A stretch of DNA of 47,610 nucleotides from Saccharofermentans sp. (GTDB lineage Bacteria; Bacillota; Clostridia; Saccharofermentanales; Saccharofermentanaceae), in contig JAIKYD010000092.1 in assembly GCA_024683485.1 (NCBI GenBank), positions 1-47,610 on the forward strand, in the 5' to 3' direction. Position numbers and translations under genes: made by a program. This document shows positions 26,905 to 35,005 of the stretch, one piece after another. Numbering within the stretch: position 1 is the first letter of the stretch; every line of letters starts with the position of its first letter. A model generated the notes under the pieces. That model saw only the letters and a list, made by a program, of their open reading frames with translations, did not search any database and was not told the origin of the DNA.

Positions 26905-27917
26905 TTTTGTTTCTCCTTTCCGGAGTCGTTCTCTGCATCGGCAGATATGAGATGAACTGCTCCAACCAATGTATTCTCGAAGGATTTCACTTCAAGCGAG
27001 GTTCCGCAGTATGTGCAGGATCTGATCGCACGTGAAGCTTCCGCGCCGCAGTTCGGACAATAGTTGTAATACCATTTTTTGCTCAGCTGGGATGCGATAA
27101 AGCTCTCTGTCCTGACTCTCTTCTCTGCCGCAAAGATATCATTTACTATTCTTACAGCGCATTTATACAGGAGATCATCTTTTATCTTTACGATAACAAA
27201 ACAGGCTATGGAACATGACAGCGTAATGACCGAAGGCAGATAGAACACCAGTTCGTCAATAAAAGCAAATGCAAAATCGGTCATTATCATATTTTCGAAA
27301 AATGGAATAACAAGTTTATAGAAAAAGAATGTGGAAATGAAGCTGATTATTCCTATCCAGAGCCATGTGAATGTCTTCATCCAAAGGATCCTGGGAGTCC
27401 TTTCCATCATTTCCCTGACAGCTTTTGTATTCTCTTCCCCATACTCCCTGTCGAAAAATGCTATGCGGTATTGCTTTCTGTATTCATCGACCCATGTCTG
27501 TTTGTCTCCGAGCTTATCTGATGAATAATCTCCTTTCCAGACATGCCCCATGATTTTAGGCTGGTATTCTTTTTTGAATTCATTCAGTATCTCGGTCCTG
27601 TCGTATTCCTTAAGTCCCAGGAAAAAGAACACTGCACTCACACAAAAGATCCCGAGGTTCACCAGATTCAATCCGGGAACACTACCCTCGGCAACTTTGC
27701 AGAGGAATAAGACAGCAGACGCGATCAGAACAATTACAAATTTAACCGCAATACCGAACATGCCGCCCAGTCCGGAATCACCGCCTGAACTTCCGCCGTG
27801 ATATTCTCCACCGCCATGATGTCCGCCGCCTCCGCTAAATCCACCGCTGAAGCCACCGCCACTGCTGTGATGACCGCCTGAATGGCTGCTTCCGCCATGA
27901 AATCCACCGCTTCCCAT
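26901..27917 (-). CDS. Gly/His/Ser-rich zinc-ribbon membrane protein
   Basis: The 338-residue protein begins with about 55 residues of Gly, His and Ser (clusters such as GGHHSSGGGFSGGFSGGGG) with 9-10 histidines, which may bind metal. Two membrane helices follow (about 57-75 and 82-98), then a soluble segment (about 100-175; KIMGHVWKGDY...WVDEYRKQYRIAFFDREYG), two more helices (about 180-245) and a CPNC...CTYC zinc ribbon (about 290-312). The C-terminal half parallels the next gene. A GGGG site precedes the ATG and a near-consensus promoter lies just upstream. Similar low-complexity starts occur in Tim44-like and TPM-associated proteins, but I do not recognise the family. Confidence 0.72.
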   Translation of the reverse strand: MGSGGFHGGSSHSGGHHSSGGGFSGGFSGGGGHHGGGEYHGGSSGGDSGLGGMFGIAVKFVIVLIASAVLFLCKVAEGSVPGLNLVNLGIFCVSAVFFFLGLKEYDRTEILNEFKKEYQPKIMGHVWKGDYSSDKLGDKQTWVDEYRKQYRIAFFDREYGEENTKAVREMMERTPRILWMKTFTWLWIGIISFISTFFFYKLVIPFFENMIMTDFAFAFIDELVFYLPSVITLSCSIACFVIVKIKDDLLYKCAVRIVNDIFAAEKRVRTESFIASQLSKKWYYNYCPNCGAEASRAIRSCTYCGTSLEVKSFENTLVGAVHLISADAENDSGKEKQK

Positions 27918-27948
27918 ATCTATCCCCTTTGATTAAGTAATCAATATA

Positions 27949-27976
27949 ATTATAGATTATGCGCAGGGTTTGTAAA
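27949..27976 (-). promoter_or_regulatory. Near-consensus promoter of the zinc-ribbon pair
   Basis: The minus strand reads TTTACA (27971-27976), a 16-base spacer and TATAAT (27949-27954), 32 bases upstream of the start at 27917. This is one of the best sigma-A-type promoters in the window. Confidence 0.7.
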
Positions 27977-27996
27977 TAATCTTTGAGTTTACCGGT

Positions 27997-28791
27997 TTAT
28001 ACGGACACTTCGGTATTGCTGTTACTTCTTTGCCGGCATGCTCTCACAAAAAGAAAGATTCCGGCAGCAACAAGGATCAAATAGATCGCAGGATAGATAA
28101 TCTTCTTCACCACATCAGGATAATTCAGAGATCTTAATGGCAGTACCGCAAGCCTCATAGCACTGAACCATGCCCCGTAAATGAAGAAAAGCCCGCCTTT
28201 GCCTGCACGGCACTTCTTTACAAGCAAAATGCAGAGAGGAATTCCTATCAAAGCCAGAAGCAATTCATATATCTGTGTCGGATGAACAGGATAGCGCTCG
28301 ATTGAAATAAGGGATAAAACAAAATCGTCTATTGGCAAAGGAAAGACCACTCCCCACGGCAGATCGGTCCTCTTGCCGGAACAGCAACCGTTGAGAAAAC
28401 AGCCTATCCTGGCAATGCAGAATGCAACTGCGGAAGGTACTGTTATTGCATCCAGCAACGCACCGGTCTTGATATGCCTGATTTTCGAAAAGCATAACAA
28501 CACAGCAAACGCACCGAGAATACCTCCATACATACTGAGACCAGTCAGTCTTAACGTATACCAGTGTTTGGTCTCACCATAAGCTCCGGGATTAACCGCC
28601 ACGTTCCATAAACGTGCTCCGGCAAGAAATGCGATGCACATAACAAACAGCAGCAAAAGCACACCCTTGCGCGTAATTCCGCAGCGCCGGAGAGGACGCC
28701 AGCTCATGGCAGCGAAGACCAGTGCTGCTATGACAGCCATCAGAAAATATGAACCGACCGTCAGACCGAAAAAAGTAAGTTCACGTATCAT
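27997..28791 (-). CDS. lgt: Prolipoprotein diacylglyceryl transferase
   Basis: The 264-residue membrane enzyme transfers diacylglycerol from phosphatidylglycerol to the lipobox cysteine of prolipoproteins. It has about seven helices, the central signature 'ARIGCFLNGCCSGKRTDLPWGVVFP' (a Cys-rich variant of the GRxGNFxNxE motif, common in Clostridia) and 'RYPVHPTQIYELLLALIG' downstream. Lipoproteins in this window (at 10156, 11120 and 18921) would be its substrates. A TATAAT lies at 28816-28821 on the minus strand, and GGTGG precedes the ATG. Length is normal. Confidence 0.9.
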   Translation of the reverse strand: MIRELTFFGLTVGSYFLMAVIAALVFAAMSWRPLRRCGITRKGVLLLLFVMCIAFLAGARLWNVAVNPGAYGETKHWYTLRLTGLSMYGGILGAFAVLLCFSKIRHIKTGALLDAITVPSAVAFCIARIGCFLNGCCSGKRTDLPWGVVFPLPIDDFVLSLISIERYPVHPTQIYELLLALIGIPLCILLVKKCRAGKGGLFFIYGAWFSAMRLAVLPLRSLNYPDVVKKIIYPAIYLILVAAGIFLFVRACRQRSNSNTEVSV

Positions 28792-28815
28792 TATGCACCA
28801 CCCTGTGTTCAGTAA

Positions 28816-28821
28816 ATTATA
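28816..28821 (-). promoter_or_regulatory. Possible -10 element of lgt
   Basis: A perfect TATAAT on the minus strand lies 24 bases upstream of the lgt ATG. No convincing -35 is seen 16-18 bases further up, so this is tentative. Confidence 0.35.
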
Positions 28822-28857
28822 CTATATCCTTCAGGACAGACTCACCCGCATATTCAG

Positions 28858-28898
28858 ACAAAAACTTACCGGCCGGATCCAAAGCAGATCCAGGCCGG
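28858..28898 (-). terminator. Intrinsic terminator after the ThiT-aquaporin gene
   Basis: On the minus strand CCGGCC-T-GGATC pairs with GATCC-GGCCGG (one bulged T) around a short loop and is followed by TAAGTTTTTG. It lies about 45 bases past the stop codon of the fusion gene, making that gene a single-cistron unit. Confidence 0.8.
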
Positions 28899-28944
28899 CA
28901 AGCAACGTGGAAGGTATCAGTAAGATACCGTTTATTCCAAAATA

Positions 28945-30336
28945 TTATTCTTCAGTCTTCTCTTCTTTTGCCTCAGAGGATTCCTCTAAAACAGATACTG
29001 CATTTTCTTCTTTAACTCTCGTAACTGCCTTGTAAACAAGTGCGGCAAGAGCTGCACCTGCAAAAGGAGCAACAATGAATACCCAGAGATCAGTCAGAGC
29101 AACGCCGCCTGCAAATATCGCAGGTCCGATGGAACGTGCTGGGTTGACTGATGTGCCTGTGAAAGAGATTCCAAGTATATGAACAAGGACAAGAGCAAAA
29201 CCGATAACAAGTCCACCGAATGAACCGTGCTTGAATTTGCTGTCTGTTACTCCGAGGATACAGAGAACAAAGATAAATGTGAGAATTACCTCGATCATAA
29301 GTCCGGCGACGATATTGCCGTCGCAGCCACCGAGATTATTCGAACCGAGTCCCCAGTAGATCATCTCGCATTCATTCTCATCATATACACCTGTCATATC
29401 GATTTTCCCGGTCAGCCCAAACAGATAACGGAGAAGTCCGGCACTGGATATGGCACCCAGGATCTGGAATACAACATAACCCCAGAATTCCGATATTGTC
29501 ATCCTGCGTGAGATGAGCATTGCGAGTGATACTGCCGGATTGATATGGCAGCCGGATACATTGCCGATCGAGTAAGCCATAGCAACGATGACAAGGCCGA
29601 AAGCAAGTGCTGTAAGTATGTATCCTCCTCCGTTTGTGGAATCACAGCCTACTGCCATTGCAGTTCCGCATCCGACAAATACAAGGACGAATGTTCCGAC
29701 AAATTCAGCAGTAAACTTCTGAATAGTTGAAAGTGTATTGTCTTTCCTTGAGGAAGGAATAACCATGTAGAGGATAACAAGCACAACAGAAAGGATTGCA
29801 AGGTCTGCCAAAAGGAATGAGCCGTTATACACCATGGAATATATCAGCGCACTGTCGTAGCCGGCATCTGCTGCATAGTCAGCATAGAAGATAACACCTG
29901 AAGCTACCGAACCAAGCCATCTTACAATGTATGCGATTATGGTGAAGACAATAATCTTGATGATAGATGTTCCCCTGAATCTTTCGAGTGCGCCATTGAT
30001 CTTAAGTCTGTTGTCTTTCTTAAGTGCTGCGAATCCTGCAAAACCAAGAGCGGTATATCCGATAGTGTAATCAAGGATTACCTGGAAAGGGGTTACAAGC
30101 CATCCGCCGATAAGCTGTAAAAGGCTGAAGATAAATGCGAGGATAAAACCCCACACAGGTCCGAAAGCAACACCGTAAACGATCATAGGCAGTGTTGAAG
30201 CCGGTGTTACAGATCCGCCCATTGGCATCTCGAAAAGCTTTAACTGCGATAAAACGAATGCCAATGCAAGGCATACACCGCCGGTGGATATCCTTAAGAT
30301 ATTCTCACGGTTGGATTTAGTAGATTGTTTTGACAT
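28945..30336 (-). CDS. ThiT-type thiamine ECF S component fused to an AqpZ-type aquaporin
   Basis: This is one uninterrupted 463-codon frame. Residues about 12-195 match the ThiT/YuaJ thiamine-binding S component of ECF transporters: LALAFVLSQL, VWGFILAFIFSLLQLIGG, FQVILDYTIGYTALGFAGF, RWLGSVASGVIFYADY and IYSMVYNGSFLLADL. Residues about 207-437 are a complete MIP channel with both NPA motifs (266-268 and 398-400), and F246, H386, T395 and R401 at the positions of the AqpZ water filter. The tail is acidic. The ATG at 30336 has GGAGGTG seven bases upstream; extending to 30408 would run into the riboswitch region. A TPP riboswitch precedes it. ECF energising genes are absent from the window. 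Thiamine-controlled expression is well supported; the reason for the fusion is unknown. Confidence 0.88.
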   Translation of the reverse strand: MSKQSTKSNRENILRISTGGVCLALAFVLSQLKLFEMPMGGSVTPASTLPMIVYGVAFGPVWGFILAFIFSLLQLIGGWLVTPFQVILDYTIGYTALGFAGFAALKKDNRLKINGALERFRGTSIIKIIVFTIIAYIVRWLGSVASGVIFYADYAADAGYDSALIYSMVYNGSFLLADLAILSVVLVILYMVIPSSRKDNTLSTIQKFTAEFVGTFVLVFVGCGTAMAVGCDSTNGGGYILTALAFGLVIVAMAYSIGNVSGCHINPAVSLAMLISRRMTISEFWGYVVFQILGAISSAGLLRYLFGLTGKIDMTGVYDENECEMIYWGLGSNNLGGCDGNIVAGLMIEVILTFIFVLCILGVTDSKFKHGSFGGLVIGFALVLVHILGISFTGTSVNPARSIGPAIFAGGVALTDLWVFIVAPFAGAALAALVYKAVTRVKEENAVSVLEESSEAKEEKTEE

Positions 30337-30410
30337 AAAAACACCTCCGTCACGGAAACCCGTCTGAATTTGCGGGCTGGCAGATAGCACCAATGACAAG
30401 AGGCTCAAAT

Positions 30411-30505
30411 AATATTTTAAGGTTCCCTACGCCGGCATTATCCGTCAGGTTCAGCGGGTCGGATCTTTGATCCCTCTCAGCCATATAGGCTCCCCGATTT
30501 CCGTT
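30411..30505 (-). promoter_or_regulatory. TPP riboswitch (THI element)
   Basis: Read on the minus strand, this carries the conserved THI-box blocks in order: GGGGAGCC, GGCTGAGAGGG, GACCCGCTGAACCTGA, GGATAATGCC and GCGTAGGGAA. These form the pyrimidine- and pyrophosphate-sensing helices that bind thiamine pyrophosphate. The closing P1 stem is weak as I fold it, so the exact ends are approximate. About 85 bases separate it from the start codon; they contain an ACGGGTTTCCGT hairpin next to the ribosome binding site and a CCTC block able to mask it, so control may be at translation initiation. Confidence 0.93.
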
Positions 30506-30515
30506 TGTCGCGACA

Positions 30516-30544
30516 AATATACTATAACGTTTCCGCATTTACAA
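30516..30544 (-). promoter_or_regulatory. Promoter of the riboswitch-controlled fusion gene
   Basis: The minus strand reads TTGTAA (30539-30544), a 17-base spacer and TATATT (30516-30521). The predicted start of transcription falls a few bases before the riboswitch, as expected for a THI leader. Confidence 0.65.
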
Positions 30545-30590
30545 GAGGTTTGGAAAATAACAAAAGCATTTTATAAAGGCATGTAAAAAA

Positions 30591-31949
30591 TCAGCTGAAC
30601 TTTTTGGAAGGCCTTCTTATAAGAAGCAGCAAAAATATCATTACTGCATTGAGTCCCAGGCTGACAGGATAAACGATCATAAGGCTCATAAATGACTGAT
30701 ACTGTGCAAACACAGTCATCACCCATATGATCCTGGTTCCGCAGATAGTGATCATAGTTACGATTGCAGGTGTGAGCGATATGCCGTATCCCCTCATATA
30801 ACCACTCATGACATCATAAAACAATGAAAGAAGATGAGCTGTCGTGATAAACATTATACGGATATACCCGATCTCAATAAGTTCCGGATCCTGATTAAAA
30901 ACTGATAACAGATTCTTACCAAAAAAGAGCAGCGTTGCAACCATTATTCCTTCAATGACAACGCCTTCGATAAGACATAACTTGAGAGCCTTCTTGCACC
31001 TGTCAAACTTGCGCGCACCGTAATTCTGTCCTGTTACAGTTGTGCATGCCTGTCCGAAACTATTCAAAACATAATAAGAGAATATCTCGATATTAAACGC
31101 CGCGCTCGATGCCGCAGCAACAGTGGTTCCAAGCCCGTTGATAGCAGACTGGATGATTATATTGGCGATAGAGAAAACCGCTGACTGAGCGCTTGCCGGA
31201 AGACCGATCTTAAGGATCTTCCAGAGGATCGCCCAATCGATACGGAGTTTTTTCGCATCAAATCTGACAGCAGTCTTAGACTTACTAAGGAATAACAAAA
31301 GGATAATGCTGCTTATCATATTGGAGATTACAGTTGCTGCAGCAACACCATCAACAGTGCGTCCGAATCCGACAACAAAACACACATTCAATCCGACATT
31401 CACAACCCCGGATATGACCAGTGCAAGGAACGGCAAGCGCGTATTTCCTATTCCCCTGAATATAGCAGCCTCGAAGTTATACAGCAGGATAACAGGAAGA
31501 CCAGCAATATAGATACGGAAATAAAGTATTGCCATTTCCACTGCTTCATCCGAAATATTCTGTGCCCTTAACAAAGGTTCTGCAATGAGCTGTCCTAACA
31601 GCGATACGATGATGCCTCCGATGACTGCCACGATCATAGAAGTATGGACCGCTTTCTGAACGCTCTCTTCATCCTTTCTTCCGACAGCATTGGCAACAAC
31701 AACATTAGTACCAAGCGATATTCCCAGAAACGAGTTGACGATAAGTGAAACTATCGGTGTATTTGCCCCGACAGCAGCCATGGCTGCTTCGCCGAGTTCA
31801 CCCGTGAAATTGCCGACTACTGCAATATCGGCAGCAGTAAATAACTGCTGAAGGATTCCCGTCATGGCGAGCGGGAATGCAAAACCGAGGATCTTGTTCC
31901 ACAAGCTCCCTTCAATCATAGATCTTTTGTTGGTATTTACACTGCTCAT
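30591..31949 (-). CDS. MATE-family multidrug efflux protein
   Basis: The 452-residue protein has twelve hydrophobic segments in two homologous halves. It opens 'EGSLWNKILGFAFPLAMTGILQQLFTAADIAVVGNFTGE', the usual MATE start, with 'FRGIGNTRLPFLALVISGVVNVGLN' at mid-length. It would export cationic drugs or metabolites using a sodium or proton gradient. The start is uncertain: neither ATG 31964, ATG 31949 nor ATG 31919 has a Shine-Dalgarno site. A TATAAT at 31966-31971 abuts ATG 31964, so a very short leader and start at 31949 fit best. Substrate unknown. Confidence 0.88.
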   Translation of the reverse strand: MSSVNTNKRSMIEGSLWNKILGFAFPLAMTGILQQLFTAADIAVVGNFTGELGEAAMAAVGANTPIVSLIVNSFLGISLGTNVVVANAVGRKDEESVQKAVHTSMIVAVIGGIIVSLLGQLIAEPLLRAQNISDEAVEMAILYFRIYIAGLPVILLYNFEAAIFRGIGNTRLPFLALVISGVVNVGLNVCFVVGFGRTVDGVAAATVISNMISSIILLLFLSKSKTAVRFDAKKLRIDWAILWKILKIGLPASAQSAVFSIANIIIQSAINGLGTTVAAASSAAFNIEIFSYYVLNSFGQACTTVTGQNYGARKFDRCKKALKLCLIEGVVIEGIMVATLLFFGKNLLSVFNQDPELIEIGYIRIMFITTAHLLSLFYDVMSGYMRGYGISLTPAIVTMITICGTRIIWVMTVFAQYQSFMSLMIVYPVSLGLNAVMIFLLLLIRRPSKKFS

Positions 31950-32023
31950 ATAATCAACGCGCATTATTATATGCCGATATGATTATCATGAATACCAAAA
32001 CAATACCTAAAAATTGAGAGTTT

Positions 32024-32037
32024 CAGATATATATCTG
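32024..32037. repeat. Perfect 14-base palindrome between the MATE and hydrolase-like genes
   Basis: CAGATATATATCTG is a perfect palindrome upstream of the MATE gene and downstream of the hydrolase-like gene. A second palindrome, ATTTTCGAAAAT, lies about 40 bases further on, next to the hydrolase-like stop codon. Neither has a GC-rich stem followed by a T-run, so an operator for the MATE gene is as likely as a weak terminator. Confidence 0.4.
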
Positions 32038-32092
32038 TGTACTAAGTAACAGTCAGGAAACTGCCATGAATAAGCATTTTCGAAAATAAAGA

Positions 32093-33106
32093 TTAAAGCC
32101 GTCCGATCTTTACAAGTCTTACGATACAGGATTCGATAAATTTCTGGACCTCGCGTTCATACATCGCCTGGGATCTCTCGTAGCAATCCATATGCTTTGC
32201 ATTATTGACTATGACCATTCTCTTGCGGCAGCGCAGATTATCGTAGATCTCACGCGTGTCTGACGGTTTGGTTACCTCGTCTTCACCGCCCTGGAAGATC
32301 AAGACCGGGATCTTTATCCTGCCTGCATGAACCGCAGCGTCACAGCGGTTAATATCGAATCCAAACTGACGCTGGGCAAGTTTTCTGATGCGTCCTATAA
32401 TCCAATCCGGTGATATCTTCGTGCTTTGGGGAAGTGTAGTCTTCAGGAATGTTGTAAGCGATGACATCGGGGAATCAGCAACAATTCCGCAGACACATCT
32501 GTCAAACTCCTTTTGCTGTGCGGCCAGAAGACATGCTGTAGCTCCTGCCCCTCTTGCAACAAGATATATCCTGCAGTTATTTCCAAGACGTCTCTTTGTA
32601 AAGGCAAACCATGCATCCAGATCAACACTTTCCATCAGGCCCCAGGTGAAATTCTTTCCGCCGCTCATGCCGTGGCCTCTCATATGTGTCATCAGGCAAT
32701 GGCACTGGACCTTGCGCATCATGAGCCTGGCATACGCTGCCATCTCAGCCGGTGATTCATCATATCCGTGAACAAGGATCACCATATTGCGGCATGTCGG
32801 ATCAGAGGAAGGCCTGTAATACCCTGAGAGTTTGCATCCGTCAAATGAGGTTGTCCTGACACCTAACCATTCATTGTGAAATGTATAGAACCAGTTCTTG
32901 CCTCTGCCTGTTATAGTGCTTCTGTCGATCTTCTTTGGGGATCTGTCAACCTGCGGAAGCGGCTTGGGTCTTCTGAATACTTTCTTGAAGATCTTATCCG
33001 TGTAGGACATGAACAGCACGAAAAGTCCCCCTCCGACGAGGATGACCAGGAGCACGATCAAAACCGCAACCAGAACAGCGGTCACAAGCGAATTGCTATC
33101 CGACAA
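32093..33106 (-). CDS. Membrane-anchored alpha/beta-hydrolase-fold protein lacking the nucleophile serine
   Basis: The 337-residue protein has one N-terminal membrane helix (about 8-33) and an alpha/beta-hydrolase domain (about 85-330). HGYDESPAEM (113-122) and MRGHGMSGG match the oxyanion and following strand, D276 in GGEDEVTKP and H305 in NAKHMD fit the acid and histidine of the triad. At the nucleophile elbow, however, the sequence is A184-R-G-A-G188 instead of GxSxG, with a GGG codon where serine should be. It may be a non-catalytic or altered family member. The start overlaps the M24 peptidase gene by 11 bases, so both are co-translated. Confidence 0.85.
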   Translation of the reverse strand: MSDSNSLVTAVLVAVLIVLLVILVGGGLFVLFMSYTDKIFKKVFRRPKPLPQVDRSPKKIDRSTITGRGKNWFYTFHNEWLGVRTTSFDGCKLSGYYRPSSDPTCRNMVILVHGYDESPAEMAAYARLMMRKVQCHCLMTHMRGHGMSGGKNFTWGLMESVDLDAWFAFTKRRLGNNCRIYLVARGAGATACLLAAQQKEFDRCVCGIVADSPMSSLTTFLKTTLPQSTKISPDWIIGRIRKLAQRQFGFDINRCDAAVHAGRIKIPVLIFQGGEDEVTKPSDTREIYDNLRCRKRMVIVNNAKHMDCYERSQAMYEREVQKFIESCIVRLVKIGRL

Positions 33107-34340
33107 TTATACCCTCCGGGCTGTCCTTCCCGGAGCTCAGGAGCTGACAGCCGTTTTCCGTTACCAGGCAGTCATCCTCTATCCTGAAGCCGGTGTCCCA
33201 CTCTGGGATATAAACACCGGGTTCAACGGCAAGGCAATTACCTGCTTCAAATTCCCTGTCTCTCGGACCGACATCATGGACGTCGAGTCCAAGATAGTGA
33301 GAGGTGTTGTGCCAATAGTACCGGCGGACATCCTCTTCGGTAAAATTATCAGGTATTAGTCCCTGTCCCGCAAGCCATTTGCCTGCGATGTCATACATTT
33401 GTGAATTAAGACCGGCAAAGGTTTTGCCGGGCGCAATGAACTCAAAAGCAGCCTTCCGAAGAGACCGGATTAGTTCAAGAAGTTTCAATCTCTTATCGTC
33501 TGAATTTTCGGGCGCACCAACGAAAAAGACACGGGAAATATCCGCGCAGTAACCGGCAGATCTCGCACCGACATCGACCTGAATGATCGAGCCCTCAGCA
33601 GCAATGCCGTCGCCTTCTTTCTCAGGATCAGAATGATGCAGATAGAAAGCATTCCTTCCGCATGAGACTATCGTCTCAAACGCAAATGACATTGAACTTC
33701 TCCTGGCCATCTCATATTCGAGTTTCAGATACAGTTCGTACTCCGAGATGCCCGGACGGATCAAGCTCTTCATCTCTTCGATCGATTCCTCTGTTATCCT
33801 TGCAGCTTCCCTTATCGCATCGATCTCACACTGCTGCTTAACAAGACGCAGTGAAGTCGTGATCTCAGACAGATCACTGACCTTCCTTCCGGCCTTCTCG
33901 ATCTGCTTCAGCAATTCGAAAGGTTTGGCCATAACTGACGATTTGTCGAGATAAACGCTTGTCTCCGTGTTCTTTATCAGTTCAAACTCTTTTTCCTCAT
34001 ACTTCTCGAGATCATAAACATCATCAGGTGATATGCCTGCAATAGCTGCGACCTCAGAATGATCCATTCTTTTGCCGTGCCAGCGTTCTTTCATTGAATC
34101 CCTGGCCGGAGCATATATCTTAGTCATTGTCTTGCCATTATCCTTCTCTATGACAAGGACAAAATGGGGACATTCCAGTCCCGTGAGATAGAAGAAATTG
34201 CGGTCTGCAAAAAACCTGTAATCAGAATCCAGCGTCATATGCTTTTCTTCGCCTGAGAAAAGCAACGCCGCGGTGCGGTCCGGCAACGCGGCGGCAAAGC
34301 GCTCTCTGTTATGCTTGTAAAACAAGGAATCCATTGCCAT
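33096..34340 (-). CDS. Xaa-Pro aminopeptidase (M24B metallopeptidase)
   Basis: The 414-residue protein has an aminopeptidase-P N-terminal domain (about 1-140; YKHNRERFAAALPDRTAALLFSG) and a pita-bread M24 domain. The dinuclear metal ligands appear in order: IQVDVGARSAGYCADISRVF (two Asp), NTSHYLGLDVHD (His), LAVEPGVYIP (Glu) and FRIEDDCLV (Glu). It removes N-terminal residues preceding proline, in the cytoplasm. AAGGTGA precedes the ATG. It lies eight bases after the acetyltransferase-like gene and overlaps the hydrolase-like gene, forming a three-gene unit. Confidence 0.93.
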   Translation of the reverse strand: MAMDSLFYKHNRERFAAALPDRTAALLFSGEEKHMTLDSDYRFFADRNFFYLTGLECPHFVLVIEKDNGKTMTKIYAPARDSMKERWHGKRMDHSEVAAIAGISPDDVYDLEKYEEKEFELIKNTETSVYLDKSSVMAKPFELLKQIEKAGRKVSDLSEITTSLRLVKQQCEIDAIREAARITEESIEEMKSLIRPGISEYELYLKLEYEMARRSSMSFAFETIVSCGRNAFYLHHSDPEKEGDGIAAEGSIIQVDVGARSAGYCADISRVFFVGAPENSDDKRLKLLELIRSLRKAAFEFIAPGKTFAGLNSQMYDIAGKWLAGQGLIPDNFTEEDVRRYYWHNTSHYLGLDVHDVGPRDREFEAGNCLAVEPGVYIPEWDTGFRIEDDCLVTENGCQLLSSGKDSPEGIIVG

Positions 34341-34348
34341 CAGTCACC

Positions 34349-35005
34349 TTACCACTGTTTGACTCCTTCCGAACGGACGTTGTATTCGTCGAAAAGGATC
34401 GTATTATTGATGTAGTTAAGTGTGGCACCGGGTGATCTTCTGATAAGTCCGGGATTACCAATTACAATGGATCCGTCCGGAACATCAAAGTTGACATATG
34501 CTCCGGGTGCGATAAGCACATTATTGCCGATCCTGATGTTACCTACGATAACGGCATTGGCACCGATCCACACGTAATTGCCGATATGAGGGGAACCCTT
34601 CCTCTTGCCTCTGAACTGGGTTCCGATAACGACACCTGTCGATACGTTGACATTGTGTCCGATAACGCTCTTCGGATGGATGATAACACGTCCGAAATGC
34701 GCAAGATAGAAGCCCTTTCCGATCTCAGTATCATAAGGGATCTGAAAATGGTATTTGCGGCTCAGCCTGTCGAGTCTGAAGTTAGTGACTGCAAACTTGA
34801 TCTGATAGAGTTTTTTCTTAAATCCGTCAAACTTCTTGATCTGGTCAGCATAATAACGTGTCCGTCTCATGACACTGATATAACTGAACTCAGGTGAAGA
34901 CCTTCTCTCTTCGAGATAGCAGGCATAGATATTCTTGTAGCGACGTGCATTACCGGTGTATCTGAACAAATCGGCATAGATAATGTCTTTAAGTTCATCC
35001 GTCAT
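34349..35005 (-). CDS. Serine O-acetyltransferase-like hexapeptide-repeat protein
   Basis: The 218-residue protein starts at the ATG at 35005, nine bases after GGAGGG; the longer frame up to 35068 lacks such a site. A helical N terminus (1-85) precedes a left-handed beta helix: FYLAHFGRVIIHPKSVIGHNVNVSTGVVIG, HIGNYVWIGANAVIVGNIRIGNNVLIAPGAYV and SIVIGNPGLI. This is the CysE/LbH-SAT pattern with the likely catalytic histidine in LAHFGRV. It may acetylate serine or a sugar; cysteine biosynthesis partners are not adjacent, so CysE is not claimed. It is divergent from the AraC-type regulator. Confidence 0.82.
   Translation of the reverse strand: MTDELKDIIYADLFRYTGNARRYKNIYACYLEERRSSPEFSYISVMRRTRYYADQIKKFDGFKKKLYQIKFAVTNFRLDRLSRKYHFQIPYDTEIGKGFYLAHFGRVIIHPKSVIGHNVNVSTGVVIGTQFRGKRKGSPHIGNYVWIGANAVIVGNIRIGNNVLIAPGAYVNFDVPDGSIVIGNPGLIRRSPGATLNYINNTILFDEYNVRSEGVKQW

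Noticed and set aside
30337..30408. Longer N terminus (24 extra codons) for the ThiT-aquaporin gene
   Set aside because: It would occupy the riboswitch expression platform, and GGAGGTG is correctly placed for ATG 30336.
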